Origin: Closterium sp. Naga37s-1
Taxonomy: Eukaryota > Streptophyta > Zygnematophyceae > Desmidiales > Closteriaceae
DNA length: 64,000 nucleotides
Direction of reading: 5' to 3'
NCBI GenBank assembly: GCA_947471745.1
Contig: CANJKZ010000082.1
Span: 36,040-100,039, forward strand
The notes beneath the pieces were generated by a model that saw only the letters and a program-made list of their open reading frames with translations, was not told the DNA's origin and searched no databases. The position numbers and the translations under genes are program-made. This document shows, one piece after another, positions 1-11,339 of the stretch (position 1 is the first letter of the stretch; each line of letters begins with the position of its first letter).

Positions 1-741
1 GTCCGTTGGGGCAGCCCTCGTTGTGGAGCTAGCCGTGCTAGAGCTGGAGGTGCTAGCGGTGGAGGTGCTGGAGGTACTGGGGCTATTGGTGCTGGAGGTG
101 CTGGAGCTGCTGGTGCTGGAGGTGCTCATATTGGTGTTCCTGGAGTTGACCGTGCTGGAGGCGGTGGTTCTACTGGAGGTACCAGAGGTACTGGTTCTGT
201 GAGTGCTGTTGCGGGTGCTCCTGTCTCGCGTCGACAGGAGCCTCTCTCGCCGGAGCAGCTTCGAGAGTGGGCTGTCCGGTGGGGCAGCCCCAGTGGCGGA
301 GCTGGACGTGCTGGGCTGGAGGTACTGGAGATACTGGCCCTGTAGGTGCTAGTGCTGTTGGCCCTGGAGTTGGAGGTACTGGAGTTGGTGGTGCTAGTCA
401 GTAGGAGTCCCGGTGGTGGAGCTGGAGGTACTGGTTCTGGGGGTGCTGTTCCTACTGGAGCTCGAGGTTCTAGGGGTGTGACTACTCAGCCGCAGCCGTC
501 TGCGCTTCGTTGCCTTCTCAGTCTCCCGCCTGCTGCTACTGAGTTCCCGGTTGCTGGTAGTACTCCTACGCTACTGTTCCCACCGACTGACCAGTCTCAG
601 CCACAGCTACTGCCTGGCTCCCCGCTGCCTGCTCCTGCTCCTCGCACAGAGCTCACTGAGTCCCTGACTGAACGTCGTGAGCCTGAGACTCGTGCTTCCA
701 CACATGTTCGTGCTCGTCGTGTTGCGCGTCCTCGTGCTCCA

Positions 742-871
742 TGTGAAAGAAATTGAGGAATGAAATGACTAAGGGAAAAGTTGGGTACAAGTACAAACCC
801 TAGAACTGTGTTGTACCCCATATGTGCTACCCCACTATAGCCTACATAGGCTAAGTCATATAAGTCTGACA
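742..871 (-). repeat. Left LTR of element A
   Basis: 130 bp, begins TGTGAAAG and ends GTCTGACA. It is the 3' LTR in element sense, next to the polypurine tract. Confidence 0.93.
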
Positions 872-1068
872 CACCCCCATAGGCAAAGTGGGGGAGAACA
901 AGGGGTCACAAGACCAGTCAAGCAAAGCAAAGCAAGCTCAGGGTGGATCACAACGTCACCACACAGTCCGAGCACAAGAGCAAGGCCACAAGGCCAGTTC
1001 ACATGCAAGATCATATATAAAGGTAAACAAGCAAGTGCAGGTATAGAAAGATCACAGTACAAGCAAGG

Positions 1069-4000
1069 TCAAGAAGTGAGCAAGTGAGGCGAAGTAGGCA
1101 CAAGACCTAGCATCGTACAGAAGCGCTGATGATCACAAGGCGGAAGTGCCTTGGTAAAGATATCAGCAGTGTTGGCCTCAGAGGCCACGTAAGCAAGGCG
1201 CAGCTGACCACGCTGCTGCAGCTCACGAGCAAGGAAGTAGCGAAGAGCAATGTGCTTCGTTCTGTGCTCCAGTCTGTGCTCCCGACACAAGGCCAGCATG
1301 GCCTTGTTGTCTACGTACAGAACTGGAGGAGAACGAGGCGGCTCTCCTAGGTCAGTCAGCAGGTAGGTGAGCCAGCGTAGCTCCTGTGCAGCCATGGCCC
1401 CCGCGTAGATCTCAGCCTCACAGCTAGAGCCGAGAACAGAAGACGAGCGGGTAGACCGCCACGAAACAGAGCCGGAGCCAAGGCTGAAGGTGTAAACCTG
1501 TGACGACCGCTGCGTAGCCTGGTCGTCAGCCCAAGAAGCGTCTGCGTGACCTGTGAGGACCACTCGACGTCGCCCTCCAAGCACTAGCCCCATGCCCGAC
1601 GTACTGCACAAGTAGCGCAACACCCTCTTCGCTGCAGCCATGTGCTCTGGTCGGTGTCTCCCAGGAGCAACATAGCGTGCCAAGATGCTAAGAGGGTATG
1701 CAAGGTCAGGTCGTGTGCAGGTCATCAGGTACATGAGGAAGCCAACAAGCTCTGGGTACGGGCCACTCGGCTCTACGGACTCATCCGAAGGCAGAGCTGA
1801 GAGCGAGTGGCGAGTAGACAGAGGAGTGGCCTGAGGCGAGGAGTACGTGAAGTCGAAGCACTGAAGGACCTGCTGCACCATGTGTGACTGAGTCAGGGTA
1901 ATGGTGCGCTGTGCTCTGTCCCGGGTGATCTGCAAGCCAAGGTAGCTGCGCAGTTCACCCAGGTCTGTGCACGTGTGTCTCTTCTGCAGCTCGGACTTCA
2001 CGTGGGCGAGTCCAGCAGTGTCAGCAGTAGCAAAGACCAAGTCGTCGACGTACACGAGGATGTAGAACGGCGGCAAAGAGGTGTCGGTGCGTAGAAACAG
2101 CGACGGGTCAGCAGTAGAAGGAGCAAACCCAAGAGCCGCAAGTGTAGTCCTCAGTGTGTCGTGCCACTCACGGGGCGCCTGGCGGAGACCGTAGACTGGC
2201 CGCCGGAGGCTCCACTGGGTACCAGGAGGAAACGACCCAGTGAAGCCAGGTGGGCGGCGCAGCCAGATCTCCTCATGCAGGCTGCCCTGCAAGAAAGCTG
2301 TACTGAAGTCAAGAGAGTGAAGCTCGTAGTCGCGCTGAGCGGCTATGTGCAGCAGCACCCGAAGAGTGGTCATCTTCGGGGTGGGAGAGAAGGTCTGAAA
2401 GTAGTCAACTCCCTGCCGTTGACTGAAGCCTCGAGCCACGTAACGCGCCTTGAAGACAGGCGGAGAACCCGGCCGCCGCTTCACCCTGAAAATCCACATG
2501 CCACTGACGATGTTCGCCCCAGGTGGGGGAACCTCGTCGACGTAGGTGCCTGTGGACTTCCAGGAAGCCATCTCTGCGTCCATGGCTGACTGCCACTGAG
2601 AGGAGTAGGGACACTCGATCGCCTCAGCGTACGATCGAGGAGTCGGGATGTCTGGTGCATCCGGGTCTCCCTCAGGGGCAATCTGCGTGGACACGAGATG
2701 AGGCAAAGCAGCAGCAAAACACTGGAACTCCTCCTGCCTGTCCTCAAGGACGTCCGTGCTAAGAGCACACTCACCCCCGACGGACGGAGGACAGACAGAC
2801 GCAGACTCAGCAACGAGACTAGCAGCGTAGTCTAGACGACAGCGAGCAGCAAAGTCGACAAGCTCAGCAACCAAGGCAGACGCAGCAGTGGACTCAAAGG
2901 AAGGGTCAGTGACAACAGTAGCCAGGAGACGCGTGACAGTAGGACTGGCAGCACGAAGGGAGTCTGACTCCGGGTCAGCAAGAACAGGAAGAGAGGACTC
3001 TGGAGGAGACGACAACGGGACACGCAGAGGAGCAGTGGAAGGACGCAGTGCCATCTGGTGTGTGCCGGGGACCGCAGGAGGACGCGGACGCGCAGTACGA
3101 CGACTAGTGCGAGCAGCACGAACAAGCGACGCAGGACGAGACGCAGGCTCACGACGCTCAGCAAGACCTCCAGTAGGACCAGTGTAGGGAGAAGGAGCAG
3201 GTAGAGGGGAGGCTGGCTGTAACTGTGACTGCGACTGGACAGGCGGCGGACACTCGAAGGGAGGAGCAGGACCAGTAGAAGGCGGAAGACCAAGAACCTG
3301 CTCAAGGAGTGGAACGAAGTACGGCCGCGGCCGCGCAGCGCCTCCAGAAACAGCAGGGACAGCAGCAGTACCACCAGCGGCAGCACCAGCGCCAGTAGCA
3401 CCTCCAGCTCCAACAGCGCCAACTCCAGCACCCTCAGAAGCACAAGCGGCAGCAGCACCACCAGCGCCAACACCCCCAGCAGCTCCAGCTCCAGCAGCAC
3501 CAACAGCTCCAGCAGCACCAACTCCAGCAGCCCCAGCAGCACCCCCAGTCCCAGTAGCACCAGTACCGCCAGGACGAGCACCTCCGGGACCAGCAGCAAC
3601 AGCAGTGCCTCCAGCTCCAGCAGCACGGCTCCAGCGCCGGGCAAACCACTCGCGCAGCTCCTGCGGAGAGAGTGGCTCTCGCCTCGACGAGGCACCGCGA
3701 GGGGCCACACGAGCAGACCCAGCACCCCCTGGCTCCGTACCCCCAGGCTCAGCACCCCGAGACTCAGCACCCCCAGGCTCAGCACCCCCAGACTCAGCAC
3801 CCCCAGGCTCAGCACCCCCAGGCTCCGCACCCCCAGGCTCCGCACCCCCAGGCTCAGCACCCCCAGACTCAGCACCCCCAGGCTCAGCACCTCCAGACCC
3901 GGCACCCACAGGCGCAGCACCTCTAGCAGCACCGGAGTCAGCAGCTACCTCGACAGGCTCGACTACGTCTACTTGGGACACACCTGACGGGGCAGGACCC

Positions 4001-6963
4001 TGAGGGGGGAGGGGGTCTACCGGGGGAGGACCTGGCGCAAGGAAGAGCGGCGGCGGGGGGAGGGGCGCAGTGCGGTAGGGGAAGAGACGGTAGTAAGGCA
4101 CCGACTCGTCAAAGGTGACGTCCTGGGAGGACAGAACACGGCGCGAGGTGGGGTGGTAAAACTGCCAACCAGGCGCGTCAGGGGGGAAGCCAACGAAGAC
4201 GCAGGGAACAGCACGGCGGGACAGCTTGTCCGCAGACAAGTCGCGGACAAACGCCCGAGATCCCCAGACCCGAAACGCAGACGCATCGCCAACCTTCCCC
4301 GTCCACCGTAAGGTGGGGGAAGTCTCTGGCAAGGAGACCCGGGGCTGAAGGTTGAGCTGATGCGCTGCGTACTGAACCGCAAACGGCCACAGAAAATGGG
4401 GGGCAACCGCATGGATCATGGACGTACGAGCGACGTCCATGACCATGCCAATGCGGCGCTCAGCAATCCCATTTTGCTGTGGAGAGGCCGGAAGTGTGAA
4501 GGTCTGGCGGATGCCCTGTGCTCGACAGAAGGCTCCCAGACGGGCAGAGGAAAACTCCCCGCCTCTGTCAGAGTGCAGACGCAGAACAGGAAAGTCGGAG
4601 CCGAAACTCTCTCTGAGCTCGAGACGAGCCGCGCGGATCCAGTCGATCAACACCTCAGTGACGTCACCCTTGCTGCGCAAGGGGAAGACTGTGGTGTAAC
4701 GCGAGTAGTCGTCAACCACCAACAGGAAGTAACGCTCGTGCCCCTGGCCACGGACGCGGGCGGGGCCCCACACGTCCATGTGAAGAGTCTGCAGCGGAGC
4801 CTCTGTCGGAGGAAACTCGGAGGAGTGAGGGGCGGCGCGCTGTCGCCCCTCGACATAGGGGACGCAGGTAGGGGCAGGCCCCGGAGGTAGGGGAGGGAGA
4901 GACCGGGGGAGACCAGAGACAAGGACACGGGAGGCCATGCCTCGGAGACGAGGCAGGGAGGGGTGACCAAGGCGGTGGTGCCAAAGGAGAGTCTGGTGGG
5001 ACAGGAGATGACACGAGCAGGGAGCAGACTCAGGACCAGACCTGGACGCTGCAGCAAGCACCTGACTCGACGCAGCTACCTGACCAGACTCAGTAGCCGG
5101 AGGAGACTCAGTAGTAAGTGTGTACAGGCTCGACCCCGGCCGACGGGTGAACGTGGCCAGGTGTCGGCCTGTCCGAGCACACGTGCAGTTGGTCACCCGC
5201 TGACTCGCAGGAGTGAACTGGTCAACCCCCCTGTCCTGTAGATCAGCTCCACTCACCAAGTTCGTAGAGAACGAGGGGAGGTAGAGACCTGACAGGGTGC
5301 CAGAGGGGGCTGCCGGGCACGGTAAGACAGTGGAGAAGCTAGCAAGGACAGGACCCCCAGAGGGGTCCGCCAGGGAGACCGCAACCGGCCGACTAAGCGG
5401 CGTAAGCGTGGTGCGGTCTCGAAAGAAGGAGCGGGAAGCACCCGAGTCAAGGGTGAAGGTGTGGAAGGCCTGAGCCGACGTAGTACCTGAGAGAGCAGAC
5501 TCACTAGCACCTGGGGCAGTAGACGCACGAGCACCTAGAGCAGCAGCCTCACCAGCACCTAGAGCAGCAGTCTCAATGCCCGGGTCAGGCGGAACACACA
5601 GGTAACAGTCACCCTCAACACTATCAGACACAGCATACATGGCAGCAAGAATAGCATCATAATCAAGATCAAAGATAGCAGCCCCCGCCCTAGACAGCTC
5701 TCCCCAGCGAGGGATCTCAGTGGCGTTAGGGAACTGGGGACGCCACGCGTCCGTCAGGCGGCCGAAGCAGCGCTGGGTGGAGTGCGGGCCCCCGCACTGC
5801 TCACCAGCGCGGTCGCCGGTACGGAGGACGTAGGTACAGGGACCAGTACCCCCACCGCGCTGACGCGCAGCGTACCACTCACGAAGCTGCTGAGGGGACA
5901 GGGTCTCCCGACTGCGCTGCTGCTGCTGGCGCGGACCACCACCGGAGCCACTCCTCTGCGCAGAGCCCCGACCAGCTCCACCGCTGCCGCCGCCGCCTCC
6001 GCCACCTCCGCCGCCTCCGCCACCTCCGCTCCCTCCACCACCGCCGCCGCCTCCTCCGCCTCCACTGCTGCCACCGACACCTCCACCCCTGCCACCACTC
6101 CCACCACCACCCGCACCCCCTCCACTGCCTCCACCACCACCTCCACCGCCCCCGCCAGCCCCCCCAGCGCCCTTGCCTCCCTTGCCCTTGCCGGTGCGAC
6201 GTCTCCCGCTAGGGGCAGACGCCGCGCCGACCGACTCTAAACCAACGAGGTCGGCCGCGGCAGCAGAGGCAACAGAGGGCAAGAGGGGGGAAGGGGAACA
6301 CCCCTCAAAGATGGGGGTGCGAGAGTCACCACGAGAGGCTCCTACAGCAACTATGCTCTTCTCTGCTGCTAGGAGGCGCTCCTCGAGGAGGTCAACGGTG
6401 AGTGTGGTGGGGCAAACTGAGAGGAAGTGGTCCCTGACTAAGCGAAGGGAGTCAGGGAGACGGGTGACTATGTAGTAGAGGGTGATGTGCATGGGGGGGG
6501 GGTTCTTGGCACAGAACTCTGCAGGAAGCGCAGCGCGGTAGCGAGTGTCACTAGTGCGAAGGTGCGTAATGAGGTCAGTGACTGTGTGAAAGGCAGCAAG
6601 GTCAGGGAACAGGTACGGCAGCATGAGGCGGCTAAGCGCAGCAGTGGCAGGGGAGGAGTAGCGTGCAACTACAGCGTCGTACAAGGTCTGAGCACTCTTG
6701 TACTGGCTAAAGTGCGCACGCTCAGTGGTCGGTAAGTGGCGGCGCACAGCAAGACGTGCAGCAGCATCGCGTGTGGCCCACTGTGAGCGAACAGTGCTGT
6801 CAGCAGTAGCAGGCGGGGCAGGAGAGGCACCAGAGGTGAGATCGAACAGCGAGAGTCCGTCAGCCCTATCGCACTGTAGGAACAGCTGGAGGTCATCGAC
6901 CCAGACCTCAAAGTCAACAGCACGACCCTCAGCATCAAAGGTAAGGACACTGGGGGTAGCCAT
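1069..6963 (-). CDS. Gag-Pol polyprotein of copia element A
   Basis: One open frame of 1964 residues, the only full-length copia polyprotein in the window. Order on the protein: UBN2-type Gag (about 1-230); Gly-rich stretch (about 255-345); a Cys/His knuckle of form C-x12-C-x3-H-x4-C (about 380-400); aspartic protease DSGAS near 505; pre-integrase LWHHRLGHPS near 655; integrase core with MDVWGP, HSDRGGEF and NGIAERR (about 720-850); a long Gly/Ala/Glu-Pro linker with tandem GGAEP repeats (about 1000-1270); reverse transcriptase with YVDDLVFATA near 1640; RNase H with YVDNKAM near 1880. In copia elements the polyprotein is cleaved by its own protease inside virus-like particles. Looks whole. 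Confidence 0.93.
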   Translation of the reverse strand: MATPSVLTFDAEGRAVDFEVWVDDLQLFLQCDRADGLSLFDLTSGASPAPPATADSTVRSQWATRDAAARLAVRRHLPTTERAHFSQYKSAQTLYDAVVARYSSPATAALSRLMLPYLFPDLAAFHTVTDLITHLRTSDTRYRAALPAEFCAKNPPPMHITLYYIVTRLPDSLRLVRDHFLSVCPTTLTVDLLEERLLAAEKSIVAVGASRGDSRTPIFEGCSPSPLLPSVASAAAADLVGLESVGAASAPSGRRRTGKGKGGKGAGGAGGGGGGGGGGSGGGAGGGGSGGRGGGVGGSSGGGGGGGGGGGSGGGGGGGGGGGGGGSGGAGRGSAQRSGSGGGPRQQQQRSRETLSPQQLREWYAARQRGGGTGPCTYVLRTGDRAGEQCGGPHSTQRCFGRLTDAWRPQFPNATEIPRWGELSRAGAAIFDLDYDAILAAMYAVSDSVEGDCYLCVPPDPGIETAALGAGEAAALGARASTAPGASESALSGTTSAQAFHTFTLDSGASRSFFRDRTTLTPLSRPVAVSLADPSGGPVLASFSTVLPCPAAPSGTLSGLYLPSFSTNLVSGADLQDRGVDQFTPASQRVTNCTCARTGRHLATFTRRPGSSLYTLTTESPPATESGQVAASSQVLAAASRSGPESAPCSCHLLSHQTLLWHHRLGHPSLPRLRGMASRVLVSGLPRSLPPLPPGPAPTCVPYVEGRQRAAPHSSEFPPTEAPLQTLHMDVWGPARVRGQGHERYFLLVVDDYSRYTTVFPLRSKGDVTEVLIDWIRAARLELRESFGSDFPVLRLHSDRGGEFSSARLGAFCRAQGIRQTFTLPASPQQNGIAERRIGMVMDVARTSMIHAVAPHFLWPFAVQYAAHQLNLQPRVSLPETSPTLRWTGKVGDASAFRVWGSRAFVRDLSADKLSRRAVPCVFVGFPPDAPGWQFYHPTSRRVLSSQDVTFDESVPYYRLFPYRTAPLPPPPLFLAPGPPPVDPLPPQGPAPSGVSQVDVVEPVEVAADSGAARGAAPVGAGSGGAEPGGAESGGAEPGGAEPGGAEPGGAEPGGAESGGAEPGGAESRGAEPGGTEPGGAGSARVAPRGASSRREPLSPQELREWFARRWSRAAGAGGTAVAAGPGGARPGGTGATGTGGAAGAAGVGAAGAVGAAGAGAAGGVGAGGAAAACASEGAGVGAVGAGGATGAGAAAGGTAAVPAVSGGAARPRPYFVPLLEQVLGLPPSTGPAPPFECPPPVQSQSQLQPASPLPAPSPYTGPTGGLAERREPASRPASLVRAARTSRRTARPRPPAVPGTHQMALRPSTAPLRVPLSSPPESSLPVLADPESDSLRAASPTVTRLLATVVTDPSFESTAASALVAELVDFAARCRLDYAASLVAESASVCPPSVGGECALSTDVLEDRQEEFQCFAAALPHLVSTQIAPEGDPDAPDIPTPRSYAEAIECPYSSQWQSAMDAEMASWKSTGTYVDEVPPPGANIVSGMWIFRVKRRPGSPPVFKARYVARGFSQRQGVDYFQTFSPTPKMTTLRVLLHIAAQRDYELHSLDFSTAFLQGSLHEEIWLRRPPGFTGSFPPGTQWSLRRPVYGLRQAPREWHDTLRTTLAALGFAPSTADPSLFLRTDTSLPPFYILVYVDDLVFATADTAGLAHVKSELQKRHTCTDLGELRSYLGLQITRDRAQRTITLTQSHMVQQVLQCFDFTYSSPQATPLSTRHSLSALPSDESVEPSGPYPELVGFLMYLMTCTRPDLAYPLSILARYVAPGRHRPEHMAAAKRVLRYLCSTSGMGLVLGGRRRVVLTGHADASWADDQATQRSSQVYTFSLGSGSVSWRSTRSSSVLGSSCEAEIYAGAMAAQELRWLTYLLTDLGEPPRSPPVLYVDNKAMLALCREHRLEHRTKHIALRYFLARELQQRGQLRLAYVASEANTADIFTKALPPCDHQRFCTMLGLVPTSPHLLTS

Positions 6964-7029
6964 GACTGCAGTGACCTAGTAGGGAGGGATCTCAACAGTC
7001 CAAGTAAGTAGGGCCGGGGCGCGCCGGTA

Positions 7030-7900
7030 GGAAGAGGAGCGGCTCAACTGTAGGGCTGCTGGGCGGCTCAGCTGCTGGGCGGCTCGGCGGCTGGGCGGCT
7101 CGGCGGCTCGGCTGCTGGGCGGCTCGGCTGCTGGGCGGCTTGGTTGCTGGGCGGCTCAGCTGCTGGGCGGCTCGGCAGCTCGGTTGCTGGGCGGCTCGGC
7201 TGCTCGACGGCTCGGTCGCTGGGCGGCTCGGCGGGTCCGCTGCTGGGCGGCTCAGCGGTGAAGGGGCCGGTAGAGGCGGCGATGGGGCCGCTAGAGGCGG
7301 CAGCGAGGGCCGCTAGGGGCGGCGAGGTGGCCGCTAAGGGCCGCAAGGGGCGGCGAAGGGGCCGCAAGGGGCGGCGACGGGGCCTTAAGGGGGCGGCGAA
7401 GGGGCCTTAAGGGGCGGCAACGGGGCCGCTAAGGGCGGCGACGCAGCCGCGAGAGGGCGGCGACGAGGCCGCGAGGGCGGCGGCGGGGCCGCTAACGGCA
7501 GCGACGGGGCCGCGAGAGGGCGGCGACGGGGCCGCGTAGGGGGCGGCGACGAGGCCGCGAGGGCGGCGGCGGGGCCGCTAACGGCGGCGACGGGGCCGCG
7601 AGAGGGCGGCGACGGGGCCGCGTAGGGGGCGGCGACGAGGCCGCGAGGGCGGCGGCGGGGCCGCTAACGGCGGCGACGGGGCCGCGAGAGGGCGGCGACG
7701 GGGCCGCGTAGGTGAGGCCGCAGGGGGGGGCCGCTGAGGGCGGCGCGACGGGCCGTTCAGGGCGGCGCGACGGGCCGCTAAGGGGGGGGGCGACGGGATC
7801 GCGAGGGGCCGTGAGAGAGGGTGGGCCGCCAAGGGCGGCTCGACAGGTCGCGAAGGGGAGGACGGCACACAGGGCGCGCCTCGGTCAGGGGCGACTCGAT
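7030..7900. repeat. GC-rich tandem-repeat leader of element A
   Basis: Between the primer site and gag lie two repeat blocks: GCTGGGCGGCTCG-like units (about 7050-7250) and GGCGGCGACGGGGCCGC-like units (about 7260-7800). No gene product was recognised in any frame. Position suggests a structured 5' leader. Confidence 0.75.
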
Positions 7901-7972
7901 CTCAGGGCAGGAAAAAAAGATTTTCAGTGGTGGGCCCTAGGAAGTTCCCACTAGGGAACCTGCTCTATACCA

Positions 7973-8102
7973 TGTGAAAGAAATTGAGGAATGAAATGAC
8001 TAAGGGAAAAGTTGGGTACAAGTACAAACCCTAGAACTGTGTTGTACCCCATATGTGCTACCCCACTATAGCCTTCATAGGCTAAGTCATATAAGTCTGA
8101 CA
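7973..8102 (-). repeat. Right LTR of element A
   Basis: 130-bp partner of the left LTR, with about one mismatch; the 5' LTR in element sense, next to the primer-binding site. Confidence 0.93.
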
Positions 8103-10337
8103 CTCCAGCTGTGCCATACACTCACCGTATGGCACTCCGTCCTTCCTCTGTTCCACAGCGTGTTGTCCTGCCGTCGCCTCCTGCGTCTTCTCTTCCTCAC
8201 GTTCCTGACCCTGAGTCTGACCTTGTCCGTATTGCCAGTTCGACTGTCACTCGTCTCCTTGCCACAGTTGTGTCTGACCCTTCCTTTGAGTCTACTGCTA
8301 CGTCTGCCTTAGTTGCTGAGCTTGTTGACTTTGCTGCTTTGTGCCGCCTTGACTACGCTGCGAGTCCTGTTTTTTACTCTTCCTGTCCTCCGTCCGTCGG
8401 GGGTGAGCTTGCCCTTGGCTGTGACGTCCTTGAGAACAGGCAATTTGAGTTGGAGTTCCTAGCGGCCGCTGCACCTGATCTCGCGTCCACGCTACTTTGC
8501 CCTGAGGGAGACCCAAATGCACTGGACATCCCGACCCCACGTTCTTACGCAGACGCGATCATGGGTCCGTACTCCTCTCAGTGGCAGAGAACCATGGACG
8601 CAGAGATGGCAACCTGGAAGTCCACAGGCACCTACGTCGACGCAGTTCCCCCACCTGGGGCGAACATAGTCGATGGCATGTGGATTTTCAGGGTGAAGCG
8701 GCCACAGGGTTCTCCGCCTGCCTTCAAGGCGCGGTACGTTGCACGAGGTTTCAGTCAACGTAAGGGGGTTGACTTCTTCCAGACCTTCTCCCCCACCCCG
8801 AAGATGACCACTCTTTGGGTGCTACTGCACTTTGCAGCACAGCGTGACTACGATCTGCACTCCCTCGACTTCTCGACAGCTTTCTTACATGGCAGCCTTC
8901 ACGAGGCTATCTGGCTGCGCCGCCCACGTGGCTTCACTGTGTCGTTTCCTGAGGGTACCCAGTGAAGTCTTCGGCGACCAGTCTACGGTCTGCGTCAGGC
9001 GCCCCGTGAGTGGCACGACACACTGAGGACTACACTTGCGGCTCTTGGTTTCGCTCCCTCGACTGCTGAACCTTCGCTGTTTCTGCGCATAGACACTTCT
9101 CTGCTGCCGTTCTACGTTCTCGTGCACGTAGACGACTTGGTTTTTGCTACTGCTGACACTGAGGCACTTGCCCTAGTGAAGGCGGAGCTGTAGGAGAGAC
9201 ACACATGCACTGACCTGGGTGAGCTGCGGAGCTATCTTGGCTTGCAGATCACCACGGACAGAGCACGGTGCACCATCACCCTCACTTAGTCACACATGGT
9301 GCAGCAGGTCCTTCAGCCACTCGACTTCTCTTGGTCCTCGCCATAGTCCACTCCTCTTGCTATAGGCCACACGGTCTCAACTCCACCTTCGGACGAGTCC
9401 GTAGAGCCGAGTGGTCCGTACCCAGAGCTTTTGGGTTGCCTCATTTACCTGATGACGTGCACACGACCTGACCTCACGTACCCTCTCAGCCTCCTGGCTC
9501 GTTACGTGGCTCCCGGTAGACACCGAAAGGTGCACTAGGATGTTGCGAAGAGGGTATTGCGTTACTTGTGCAGTACATCGGGCATGGGGCTTGTACTTGG
9601 AGGACAAGGTTAAGTTGTTCCCACCGGTCACTCTGACGCTTCTTGGGCTGACGACCAGACGACTCACCGGTCGACACAGGAGTGCTGGTTCTGTCTCGTG
9701 GAGGTCCACTCGCTCGTCTTCTGTACTTAGTTCCAGCTGTGAAGCCGAGATCTACGCTGGGGCTATGGCTGCACAGGAGCTCCGCTGGTTGACCTACCTG
9801 CTGACCGACTTGGATGAGTGGCCTTGTTCTCCTCCAATTCTGTACGTCGACAACAAGGCCATGATTGCCTTGTGTCAGGACCAGAGACTGGAGCACAGAA
9901 CGAAGCACATTGCTCCTTGTTACTTCCTCACGCGAGAGCTGCAGCAACGTGGTCAGCTTCGTCTTGCTTACGTGGCCACACAGGCCAACACTGCTGATGT
10001 CTTCACCAAGGCCCTTGGGTCTAGTGATCATCAGCATTTCTGCACAGCTCTTGAGCTTGTGCCCACTCTGCCTCACTTACTTGTCTCTTGATCTTGCCTC
10101 TGTTGTACACTGATATATATGAGTATACCTGCATGCTTACACTTGCTAGGTTGTGATCAGTGTACTGCTCTTGCTATTATAAACCCTACATGTGAACTGG
10201 CCTTGTGGCCGCTTGCTTGTGCTCGGAATGAGTGGTGATCTTGAGATCCACCCTGCGCTTTGTGTTATCTTTGCTTCTTCTCTTGACTGGTCTTGTGACC
10301 ATTGCTCTAGCTATCCCCCACTTCGCCTATGGGGGTG

Positions 10338-10460
10338 TGTCAAGCATTATATGTTTCTATCACACTAGGCTGTAGTTGGTTTAGCCTTAGGTGGTACAAC
10401 ACTTCTCTCATCTTGTACTTGTACCCCCCTTTGACCTAATGCACACATAACATTTTGACA
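10338..10460 (+). repeat. 3' LTR of element B
   Basis: About 123 bp starting TGTCAAGC after the purine tract CCTATGGGGGTG and ending TTTTGACA. The partner LTR is outside the window, so the right edge rests on the TGT...ACA ends. Confidence 0.75.
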
Positions 10461-11082
10461 CTAGGGTGATACGGTAGTTAAATGATGGGTGCTTTGGTTC
10501 TTATCTTCTAGTCTGCTCATCCCATTTCACTCCCCCATACACCACAGTCATTTTCCCATTGTCATCTCCCCATTGCTTTCCCACCTCCTATTCTCATTAT
10601 ACTATCCCATTTTGTCGATCCCATTCGCATGCGTCCAATCAATGTTGTTCCCCATTATCATTTTTCTGATCAACTTCTCATTTCCATGGTTCCAGCCCAC
10701 TTTCCATGCTCTTGTCGTTACCCGCTTATTGTAAAATTTCCAGTCATTTTCCAATATGATTTGTCAGGGCTTCTCATGTTATTGTATTTTTTACTAGTAA
10801 ATCACATATTGCCATTTTTTTGTCCGCTTAGCCAACGTCCCGTAACTGTTTTAAATTCACATTTCCCTATGCCTTTGTCATTCATAGTTTTGCAGTCGTC
10901 CCCCCATTACTATTGTTGAGTCATATTGTCGTTTGCTGGCTGTTTACATTTAGCCATTTCACCCCTCATTTTCACATGTATAGTCAATTTCTTATTGCCA
11001 TTTGTCTTTCCAAGTTCCTACTGCCATGGCACTCTTCCAACCCATTTCTCATGCCGAATCAGCTCGGCTTGTCATTGCCAGC
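10461..11082. other. AT-rich unique spacer
   Basis: T-rich, low-GC DNA between elements B and C, with no convincing gene. Its last bases (TTGTCATTGCCAGC) are the left part of the 14-bp minisatellite that continues after element C. Confidence 0.6.
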
Positions 11083-11208
11083 TGTCAAACTCATATGCTA
11101 TAGTCTGTGTAGGCTGTAGTGGGGTAGACAATATGGGGTACAACACTTCTAGGTTTTCCTACTTGTACCCACCTGCTTGCTAGTTCATTCATTCCTCATT
11201 TCTTCACA
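11083..11208 (+). repeat. 5' LTR of element C
   Basis: 126 bp, TGTCAAAC to CTTCACA, immediately followed by the primer site. Confidence 0.93.
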
Positions 11209-11339
11209 TGGTATAGAGCAGGTTCCCTAGTGGGAACGCTTCCTTGGGCCCACCACTGAAACTTTTTTTTTTCTGACCGGAGCGACAGTCGCTCCTGCCC
11301 GAGGCGCGCCTTGTGGGCTGCCCTTCTGTCGACCTCTCT

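Larger units (their letters stand above)
742..8102 (-). mobile_element. Ty1/copia LTR retrotransposon A, looks whole
   Basis: 7.36-kb element on the minus strand. LTRs of 130 bp (742-871 and 7973-8102) differ at about one base, so the insertion is young. A 5-bp target duplication CTCCA flanks it (737-741 and 8103-8107). The primer site next to the right LTR reads TGGTATAGAGCAGG on the minus strand, and the polypurine tract CCTATGGGGGTG lies beside the left LTR. A GC-rich leader (about 7030-7900) precedes one long gag-pol frame. It is inserted in the integrase-RT linker of element B. Treated as a fossil; the coding part looks whole. Confidence 0.95.
1..10460 (+). mobile_element. Ty1/copia element B, broken, split by element A; 5' part outside window
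   Basis: Seen on both sides of A: the integrase-RT linker (1-741; Gly/Ala-rich with the motif SPEQLREW) and RT/RNase H (about 8120-10090), then a polypurine tract and a 3' LTR at 10338-10460. The RT and RNase H carry several breaks, and it is clearly older than A, C and E. The 5' LTR, gag and integrase lie left of the window. Confidence 0.88.

Noticed and set aside
2832-3932. 366-codon minus-strand Leu/Val/Ser frame
   Set aside because: Shadow frame of the gag-pol linker of element A.
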